The notes below the pieces were generated by a model that did no database searches, was not told the DNA's origin, and worked only from the letters and a program-made list of their open reading frames with translations. A stretch of 5,362 bases of DNA from Polyangiaceae bacterium (GTDB lineage Bacteria; Myxococcota_A; Polyangia; Polyangiales; Polyangiaceae): positions 1 through 5,362 of the forward strand of contig JAICXU010000294.1 in NCBI GenBank assembly GCA_025934595.1, read 5' to 3'. Positions 1 through 5,362 of the stretch are shown here, one piece after another (the stretch's first letter is position 1; each line of letters begins with the position of its first letter). A program made the position numbers and the translations under genes.

Positions 1-946
1 CGGCCTCGAAGGCGACCTCGGACGATCCGGCGTACGGAAGCTGCCAGCGAAATTCGATCTGCGCGCGACCCGGAGGAAAAGTTCCGTGGAGCTTCGCGCC
101 TTGTTTCTCGACCGGATCGACTCCTTGCGCGCTCATCGATTGTTGACCCGAGAGCGCCGTGAAAGTCTCCGGAAGCTGGAAAATCACGTCTTTCGGCACC
201 CAAGCGGTCTTGCCGAAATTGAAGATCGTGATCGCTTCCTCCATCTGCACGCGATCGTCTTTGAGCTCCACGTAGAGCACCGCCTGCGAAACGATCAGCG
301 CTTTCGCGATGTCGCTCGTGGCGTCGTAGACGTGCAAGACGACGCGCTCGCCGTGCTCGTCCGGCAAACGAAATGGCGTGGCGCTGAACATCGCGTCGCC
401 ACGCGCGCACGAGATGCGATACGCGACGCTGCTTCCGCCTTCGAGGTTCGAGAAGACGAGCTCGCCCTTGTCGTCGGTGTCGCGGACGATGTGCTCGTGG
501 CTTTCGCCCTTCGCGATCGACTGGTGAACGACGCCGAGCGTGACCGACACTTTCGGCATCGGCTTGTCATCGGCGTCGCGAATGTCGATCGCGATGGTTC
601 CTTTCGGCAGCTTCTCGTCTTCGTTCGACTCGTCGGCGGGAGGTTGGAACACGCCGGGCATGCCGCCGGTGCCGTGGGCTGCTCCGTTGCCGTGAGGGTT
701 CGCCGGCGGCTCGTCGGGCTCGGCATCGTCCTCTTGCGCTTCGTCATTTTGGTCGTCGGCGACCATCGGATGGCCCGGAGGCAGATCGCCTTGCGCCGGA
801 ATGACGCCACCGTCGGCGAGCACGGCGCGCGGCGAGCCCGCATCTTTGATTTTCGACGCAGGGCCGGCGTCCGACGCCGCGAACGCCGGAAGAGCGACGC
901 CCCAAAGGGCCGCCGCGGTGAGCCACGCGCGATCACGAATCCGCAT
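1..946 (-). CDS. Secreted protein with signal peptide, acidic linker and carboxypeptidase-regulatory-like beta domains (C-terminus beyond window)
   Basis: This frame is open from an ATG at 946 to the left edge, giving 315 codons with the 3' end missing. Residues 1-23 are a signal peptide (RIRDR start, hydrophobic AWLTAAALWGVALP core, AFA before the likely cut), so the product should be exported. Residues 24-115 form a disordered, Asp/Glu/Pro-rich linker with a His/Gly stretch around 85-96 (HGNGAAHGTGGM). From about 116 to 210 the alternating beta pattern (GTIAIDIRDADDKPMPKVSV, then DDKGELVFSNLEGG) resembles carboxypeptidase-regulatory-like or CNA-B-like sandwiches. A second beta-rich segment follows from about 211 (LIVSQAVLYVELKDDRV). 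Only one cysteine (C180) is present, and I see no catalytic motif. The start overlaps the end of the upstream zinc-ribbon gene by 14 bases, which implies coupled translation with the ccm genes. A weak GGA lies about 8 bases before the ATG. The family assignment is by pattern only, and the exact role is unknown. Co-expression suggests a periplasmic role in cytochrome c maturation or respiratory assembly. Confidence 0.8.
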   Translation of the reverse strand, partial: MRIRDRAWLTAAALWGVALPAFAASDAGPASKIKDAGSPRAVLADGGVIPAQGDLPPGHPMVADDQNDEAQEDDAEPDEPPANPHGNGAAHGTGGMPGVFQPPADESNEDEKLPKGTIAIDIRDADDKPMPKVSVTLGVVHQSIAKGESHEHIVRDTDDKGELVFSNLEGGSSVAYRISCARGDAMFSATPFRLPDEHGERVVLHVYDATSDIAKALIVSQAVLYVELKDDRVQMEEAITIFNFGKTAWVPKDVIFQLPETFTALSGQQSMSAQGVDPVEKQGAKLHGTFPPGRAQIEFRWQLPYAGSSEVAFEA

Positions 947-1706
947 GTTTTTCCGAGGTTTCGTCGTCCTCGGCCTCATCGGATTCCGCAGCGGATTTTC
1001 TCATGGGAGCGCCACATTTTTTGCAGAACGAAGCGTCGGGCTCGTTCGAGGTTCCGCACTTCTCGCACGTCGCGCGGTCGGCCTCTTCTTTCGCGGGCAT
1101 CGGCGGCGGCGGAACGCTCTTCGCCGTCGGCGGCGCGGGCTCGATCGACATGCGGGGCTTCTCTTCTTCGTGCTCGGCGCTCCCATCTTCGTTCCAGAGG
1201 CCGCGCTTTTTCAAATGCGTGCGCGCGATTTGCTCGGCGCGTCCGCGATTCGGCGCGGCCTCTTCGTCGATCGCGCGGAGGAGCGCTTTCGCCTCGTCGC
1301 GATAGCGTGCGGAGACTTCTTCGTAGTCGGCTTCGTCGATCTTTCCGATCGCGCGCTCGTGCTCGAGATCCTTCAGCGCCAAGAGCACGGTGCGCTTTCG
1401 TTCTTCGACGCCGCGATTCGCGCGCGACACGATCGCCGCCGAGGCGAGGCCGGTGGGCAACGGCGCATCGCCGCCGAGCGTGCGAAGGCTCGCCCAGAGC
1501 AGCGTGATCGTGCCGAGGAGCGCGCCGGCCGTGAACACCAAAAGCGCGGGTCCGAGGCTCGTGACGACGCCGACGCCGGTGGCGACGACGAGCGTGCCGA
1601 GCGGCAGCGCGTACGCGATCTTTCGCGCAAGCGATCGCTCCGCCTCGTCCGCCTCTGCGGCGCTGTCTGATTCGGTCTTCGGTTTGGGTCGCTTCGCTTC
1701 GCTCAT
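933..1706 (-). CDS. Two-TM membrane protein with CcmI-like helical segment and C-terminal zinc ribbon
   Basis: This is a 257-residue protein starting at the ATG at 1706-1704. I chose that start because it shares one base with the stop of the corrected upstream frame (TGATG) and because sequence before it in this frame is Arg/Ser-rich shadow. Residues 1-28 are charged and soluble. Two adjacent hydrophobic helices follow, at about 30-50 (AYALPLGTLVVATGVGVV) and 54-74 (ALLVFTAGALLGTITLLW). Residues 101-150 are a charged helical segment, with core TVLLALKDLEHERAIGKIDE and then DYEEVSARYRDEAKALLRAI. It resembles the short coiled segment in the cytoplasmic loop of CcmI. Residues 175-210 are an acidic/proline linker. 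C214, C217, C228 and C231 (CEKC...CKKC) form a zinc-ribbon knuckle pair, followed by an acidic tail. Both ends are probably cytoplasmic. The TPR domain of classical CcmI is absent. The place directly after the CcmH domain matches where ccmI often lies, so a CcmI-like partner of the haem lyase is plausible but inferred. Confidence 0.85.
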   Translation of the reverse strand: MSEAKRPKPKTESDSAAEADEAERSLARKIAYALPLGTLVVATGVGVVTSLGPALLVFTAGALLGTITLLWASLRTLGGDAPLPTGLASAAIVSRANRGVEERKRTVLLALKDLEHERAIGKIDEADYEEVSARYRDEAKALLRAIDEEAAPNRGRAEQIARTHLKKRGLWNEDGSAEHEEEKPRMSIEPAPPTAKSVPPPPMPAKEEADRATCEKCGTSNEPDASFCKKCGAPMRKSAAESDEAEDDETSEKHADS

Positions 1707-4554
1707 CAGTCGTCGAGATCGCGCAGGGCGTCGTCGAGGCGAGCATCGTACTCGTCTTTTTGTCCGCGGACGATCCGGGAGAGCTTCCTTTGCCCGGGCG
1801 AGGCGGTTTCCCGTCGTCGTCGCCCTTGTTGCGCCACTTGCGCACCAGGACGACGAGGCCGATTCCGCCGAGAAAAATGCCCGCGAGCGGCACGGCGTAG
1901 ATCGCGCGCAGCGCTCCTTTGTTCGGCGGAACGACCAGCGAAGCGGACCCGAACTCCTGGGTGTATTCGAGGATGACTTGGTCCTTCGTTTCGCCCGCAT
2001 TCAGCTTCGCGCGGATTTTTTCGCGGGCTTCCTCGGCGGTCTCGCACGAGCACGTCGACAGACGATCGGTGGGGCATCCGCACGAGCATTTGAGACGCTC
2101 GAAGACGTCACGTTCGTTGTCGTTCAGAATTTTGATCGTGCCCGAATGCATGTCTTCCATGCCGGCTTGCGCGTGCGCGACCGAGGGCATCATCGCGATC
2201 ACGATGCCGAGAAAAATGCTGGTCGCGATGCCCGCCGTTCCGCGTGCGAATGTCCATACGCGCGCTTCCTCCGGCCGCACCTCGGGCCACATGCACAGCG
2301 CGCTGCCGGCGATCAAAACCAAACACCCGAACCAAATCCAACTCACGAGTGGATTGATGTGAACTTGGAGGGATGCGGTCTTGGTTTGAGGGTTGATCGT
2401 GCCGACGACCAGGTAGAGGTCATTGCGAAGCGTGTGCATCATCGACACTTCGGTGGTCGGCGACTCCGGCATCTTCTTGTAGATGAACTTCGCGGGATCG
2501 AGCGCGCCGCGAGGAGATCCGTTTTTCATGACCTCGATGTCGGCGAAGATCATGCGCTTGTTGTTGTCGACCTCCATGCGCGGGCCGAGGTACTTCAGCG
2601 TGTACTCCTCGACTTGATAGGTCTGGTTCGGCGAGAGCGTGGTCTCACGATCGACCGTCCACGACTTTCCCGTGAAGCCGAACATCATCAGGCAGATCGC
2701 GAAGTGCACGATGTAGCCGCCGTACCTGCGTCGTGACTGCGGCGGCAACGAGATCATCGTGTAGATGAATCCAGGGAAAAAACCGGCATACCAGAGGACG
2801 TCGGGCGTGTCGGCCGAGGCTCCGCTCTTTCGCCTGGAGCGAAAGAGAAGAACGAACTCTTGGATGATGACGGTCATGTTGAACGCGATGAGCGAGAACG
2901 AGATGAGCGGAGTGAACGCGTTGAACGCGCGCAGCGCTTGGCCGAGCGCACCGGGGTAGATCGGATCGTTCCAGACGACGGCGGGAAAGCCGATCGCCTT
3001 TCCGATCGCGAGATGAAGCGCACCGGCCGCCACGAGCGCGATGAGCGGCGCGCGGAACGAATGGCGCAGCGCATTCGGCGTGGTCTTCTTCCAACCGAAC
3101 ATCGACCCGCATCCCATCAGCGCGAAGATGGTGAGCGCGATCGGTTGAACCCAAATATTGTAGTAGGGCGGACCGACGGTGACCTTCTCGTCCCACACCG
3201 CTTCGCTGATCATGGGGAACGTGGTGGCGACGAGCACGAAGCCCATGAAGCCGAGGAGCGCCCAGTTGTTCACGAGGAACGTGAGCTCACGCGACCAGAT
3301 CGACTCCATTTGCGGCCGGCGCGAACGCAGCTCGAGACCGTACGCGATACGGCGGAACACGAGCTCGAGCCCTGCGTAGACGGCGCTGCCGGCGAGCACC
3401 GCGATCATCAGCGCGCGCACGAGCTGCGAGAACGGCAATCGTGAGATCGCGTAGCAGCCGGGCACGAGGAGGAGCACGATCGACCAACCGGTGAGGAGCG
3501 CGGCTTTGCGGAGCTGCCACGAGATCGGCAAATCGCGAAGCTCCGGCCAGCGATAGAGGATGAGCGTGAAGACGACGACGACGGTGATGAGAATGAACCA
3601 CACGAAGTAGGTGCCGATCGAAGATTGCGCGAACGAATGAACGCTCGCGATCGCACCGGAGCGCGTGAGGAACGTTCCGAAGATCGTCATGAGGAACGTG
3701 AGCGAAACCAAAATGATGTTCCACACCTTCAAGAGGCCGCGGCGCTCTTGGATCATCACCGAGTGCAAGAACGCGCTCGCCGACAAAAGCGGCATGAACG
3801 CCGCATTTTCTACGGGATCCCACGCCCAATAACCGCCCCACCCGAGCTCCTCGTACGCCCAGATCATGCCGAGCGTGTTGCCGACCGCGAGGAACATCCA
3901 AGCGAGGATCGCGAACTTGCGACTCGCGACGATCCACTCGCTGTCCAATCTTCCGGACACGAGCGCCGACATGCCGAACGCGAACGGGACCGTGCAACCG
4001 ACGAACCCCATGTAGAGGCACGGCGGATGGATGATCATCCAATAGTTTTGGAGAAGGGGGTTCAGGCCCTCGCCGTCGGGGCGCGCACCCGCCACGCTCG
4101 TCGAAAATGGATTCGCGGCGAACGCCATCAAGATGCAAAAGAAGATGACGACCGCCATCAGCGTGGCGAGGATGTACGGCTGCAGCTCGAGGTGCTTTCG
4201 ACCGAGCCATTTGACGCACACGAAGATGTACGCGGACAAAAGAAACAGCCACCAGAGAAGCGAGCCGTCTTGGCCGCCCCAAAGCGCCGTGAGCAAGTAC
4301 GCGGTCGACATCGATCGATCGCTGTAGTGCGCGACGTAGCGAAGCCTGAAATCGTGGCTGACGAACGCGTAGGCGAGACAGAGCACGCACGTGGCGATGA
4401 GCGCGACGGTGCCATAGGCGCCGAAACGTGCAGCTTGCAACGTTCGTGGGCGGCCGTTTTGACCGGCGACGAGAGACACCGCGAACGTGTAGCTCGCGGC
4501 CACCATCACGCAGAGAAGGAGCGTGCTTCCGAACAACGGAAATGAATTCCACAT
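1706..4554 (-). CDS. ccmF: Cytochrome c haem lyase CcmF fused to CcmH (one apparent frameshift near the 3' end)
   Basis: CcmF with CcmH transfers haem to reduced apocytochrome c at the outer face of the inner membrane (System I). The start ATG at 4552-4554 (MWNSFPLFGS) opens directly into the first membrane helix; earlier in-frame codons encode no plausible protein. Residues 1 to about 765 are CcmF. They include the WWD haem-handling motif at 239-255 (GWGGYWAWDPVENAAF region), histidines H176 (IIHPPCLYMG), H264, H306 and H617 (YGGYIVHF) matching the conserved CcmF set, and about 17 hydrophobic helices. A further helix at 773-792 ends in AHAQA, like a signal peptide. Residues 800-880 are a CcmH domain with LKCSCGCPTDRLSTCSC at 821-837, followed by a C-terminal anchor helix (884-906). 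After K933 the frame must shift by -1 at an A5 run (1757-1761) to give 16 more residues, DEYDARLDDALRDLDD, and a TGA overlapping the next ATG. Unshifted, the frame runs on to 976 through 259 Arg-rich residues that look non-native. Total length is 949 residues if shifted. CcmF and CcmH are usually separate proteins of about 650 and 150 residues. Confidence 0.93.
1754..1761 (-). other. A5-G run at the apparent -1 frameshift site
   Basis: On the coding strand the codons are GAC AAA AAG ACG, with A5 at 1761-1757 and G at 1756. A one-base backward slip after AAG, or one extra A, gives GAC GAG TAC and the tail DEYDARLDDALRDLDD, which ends in TGATG at the next gene. C AAA AAG resembles bacterial -1 slippery sites of the A AAA AAG type but has C in the first position. 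No Shine-Dalgarno-like stimulator sits at the usual 10-14 base spacing; the nearest AAGGA is about 24 bases upstream. Only a small 5-bp hairpin (1741-1753) follows. A sequencing or assembly error of one A, transcriptional slippage, programmed frameshifting and a true mutation all fit the sequence. Confidence 0.75.
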
Positions 4555-4629
4555 GATCTTTGCCGCCAGACGGGTGGACGAGCGCGCAACCTGACGCGCG
4601 TCTTGAATGAACCGAAACGAACCCCCAAG
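4555..4629. promoter_or_regulatory. Divergent intergenic region between ccmF and the EamA gene
   Basis: About 75 bases separate the two divergently read starts, so promoters and untranslated leaders for both directions must lie here or reach into the coding ends. I see no convincing -35/-10 pair on either strand. TTGAAT at 4603-4608 (plus) has no matching -10 at proper spacing. On the minus strand the ccmF ATG is preceded by GGCGGCAAAGATC, which is at best a weak ribosome binding site. A perfect 10-base palindrome, GACGCGCGTC, sits at 4593-4602 and could be an operator half or chance in GC-rich DNA. The regulatory role is inferred only from the divergent arrangement. Confidence 0.4.
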
Positions 4630-4637
4630 ATGGGGGT
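4621..4637. repeat. Perfect 7-bp inverted repeat with 3-base loop over the EamA start
   Basis: ACCCCCA at 4621-4627 pairs exactly with TGGGGGT at 4631-4637 around a three-base AGA loop. The ATG proposed for the transporter (4630-4632) lies in the loop and the first two stem bases, so in RNA the hairpin would hide this start. It may be a regulatory structure or operator, or a hint that translation begins elsewhere. It is not followed by a T-run, so it is not a standard terminator. Confidence 0.5.
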
Positions 4638-5362
4638 CGAATTGGGAGTGGAGCTTAGCACGTCGGATGCCGCGCCCCGCAGCCGCACGGCGGCCGGATG
4701 GACGACGCACGCCGCGCTCGTCGTCGTGCAGATTGCGTTCGCCTCACAGGTGGTCGAGGGGAAGATTGCGATGATGCCGCGTGTTGACGGCGGCGAGGGG
4801 ATTGCCCCGGCTGCGCTGGCGATGGCGCGCATGCTGGGAGGCACTCTTTTCTTTCTGTCGCTCTATTTTTTGCGCCAGGGCAGGCCTCGCCTCACCCTGC
4901 GCGATCACGGAACGCTCGCGATTTTGGCCGTTTTGGGCATCGCGCTGAACCAGACGCTCTTTCTCATGGGGCTTCGCATGACGACGCCGATGGGCGCGTC
5001 GCTTCTCTCCGTCACGATCCCGGTTTCGACGGCGGCGATTGCCGTGGCGGTCGGGAAAGAGCGCGCATCGCTGCGACTCGCGCTGGGGCTCGCCGTGGCC
5101 GTGTGCGGAGCGTTGTGGCTGACGGGCATTCGCGATTTCGATCGCGGCGCCGCGCTCGTGGCCCTCAACTCGCTCTGTTACTCGACGTACGTCGTCTACT
5201 CGCGCGACGTGATTCGCCGGCTCGGCGCGATCACGGTCGTCGCGTGGATTTTCACGTGGGGCGCGATCGAGTTTTCGCCGTTCGGGCTGCCCGCGCTGAT
5301 CCATGAAGCACCGCAAATCACGGCGCGCGGCGCATTGCTTGTATCTTACATCATTCTCATGC
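4630..5362 (+). CDS. DMT-superfamily (EamA) transporter, C-terminus beyond window
   Basis: The frame is open from ATG 4630 to the right edge, giving 244 codons with the 3' end missing. Seven hydrophobic helices are visible at about 27-47, 60-82, 95-115, 118-141, 148-165, 172-192 and 199-221, and an eighth begins near 232. The segment LNQTLFLMGLRMTTPMGASL (106-125) followed by LLSVTIPVSTAAIAV is the hallmark end of the first EamA repeat. The second repeat begins around DRGAALVALNSLCYSTYVVY (171-190). Family members are inner-membrane drug/metabolite exporters of roughly 290-310 residues; the substrate cannot be told from sequence. The start is uncertain. ATG 4630 has no Shine-Dalgarno and lies in a hairpin; in-frame TTG 4603 and GTG 4648 are alternatives, and the first helix does not begin until about residue 27. 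The first residues contain a small GVEL-GVEL repeat. It is divergent from the ccm operon, with no evident functional link. Confidence 0.87.
   Translation, partial: MGVELGVELSTSDAAPRSRTAAGWTTHAALVVVQIAFASQVVEGKIAMMPRVDGGEGIAPAALAMARMLGGTLFFLSLYFLRQGRPRLTLRDHGTLAILAVLGIALNQTLFLMGLRMTTPMGASLLSVTIPVSTAAIAVAVGKERASLRLALGLAVAVCGALWLTGIRDFDRGAALVALNSLCYSTYVVYSRDVIRRLGAITVVAWIFTWGAIEFSPFGLPALIHEAPQITARGALLVSYIILM

Noticed and set aside
295..936. Minus-strand frame of 213 codons overlapping the secreted-protein gene
   Set aside because: It is Ser/Arg/Thr-rich throughout, without any signal or domain. The adjacent frame starting at 946 has a clear signal peptide and beta-domain pattern and stays open to the window edge.
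86..1507. Long plus-strand open frame of 473 codons, and a similar one at 1390-2736
   Set aside because: Both lie antisense to well-supported minus-strand genes, are Arg-rich and low in complexity, show no domain or membrane pattern, and are typical antisense shadows in GC-rich DNA.
976..1705. Arg-rich 3' extension of the CcmF-CcmH frame past the A5 run, as a possible genuine long C-terminal domain
   Set aside because: It overlaps the zinc-ribbon gene, whose frame has coherent helices and a CxxC pair; the extension has runs of Arg and His typical of an out-of-frame reading. It could be made only as a by-product if the ribosome does not shift.
1709..1737. Direct repeat of CTCGACGAC near the end of the CcmF-CcmH gene
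   Set aside because: It encodes the two LDD units of LDDALRDLDD with preferred codons; no larger repeat or palindrome surrounds it.
4311..4323. Short ATCG tandem run and frequent CGATCG/GCGATCGC words across the window
   Set aside because: The tandem run is about three units, lies inside ccmF codons and is explained by Asp/Arg/Ser codons. Such words are common in GC-rich genomes with GATC-containing codon pairs; without a whole-genome count there is no basis for a claim.
3287..4552. Minus-strand open frame of 421 codons inside ccmF, with an antisense partner at 3625-4545
   Set aside because: The CcmF frame over the same bases has clear conserved motifs and helices; these frames are His/Arg-rich or Glu/Arg-rich with no recognisable fold.
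4744..5316. Minus-strand frame of 190 codons antisense to the transporter
   Set aside because: It is Arg/Glu/His-rich and antisense to a frame with regular hydrophobic helices and the EamA motif.

Overview
The window reads as chromosomal DNA of a GC-rich Gram-negative bacterium. By style it is most like the Myxococcota or other former Deltaproteobacteria: strong G/C third positions, a long CcmF, a Cys-rich CcmH variant and a zinc-ribbon partner. That taxonomic guess is inference, as there is no rRNA or marker gene here. I see no mobile element, CRISPR array, tRNA, rRNA or clear terminator.

Layout. Three tightly packed genes run leftward on the minus strand from about 4554 to the left edge. 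One gene runs rightward from about 4630 off the right edge. (1) 4554 to 1706, minus: the cytochrome c haem-lyase protein CcmF joined in one reading frame to a CcmH domain, about 949 residues if one apparent frameshift at an A5 run (1757-1761) is bridged. (2) 1706 to 933, minus: a 257-residue membrane protein with two N-terminal transmembrane helices, a charged helical segment resembling the cytoplasmic loop of CcmI, and a C-terminal four-cysteine zinc ribbon. (3) 946 to 1, minus, cut by the window edge: a secreted protein with a signal peptide, an acidic/proline-rich linker and predicted beta-sandwich domains. (4) 4630 to 5362, plus, cut by the window edge: a DMT/EamA-family transporter. About 75 bases separate the divergent genes 1 and 4, and this stretch contains a small palindrome and a perfect 7-bp hairpin.

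How the genes fit together. In well-studied System I bacteria, CcmF, CcmH and CcmI form the complex that attaches haem to the CXXCH motifs of apocytochrome c in the periplasm. Here CcmF and CcmH are one polypeptide, and the next gene looks like a reduced CcmI carrying a zinc ribbon. The stop of gene 1 (after frame correction) and the start of gene 2 share one base (TGATG), and genes 2 and 3 overlap by 14 bases, so all three are probably translationally coupled. The set may be a compact haem-ligation module. The secreted third product might stand in for the missing periplasmic part of CcmI, but that is speculative. The other System I genes (ccmA-E, ccmG) are not in this window.

The points most worth a second look are the A-run frameshift, the CcmF-CcmH fusion with a signal-peptide-like junction, an extra two-helix insert in CcmF, the five-cysteine CcmH motif, and the zinc-ribbon CcmI-like protein.
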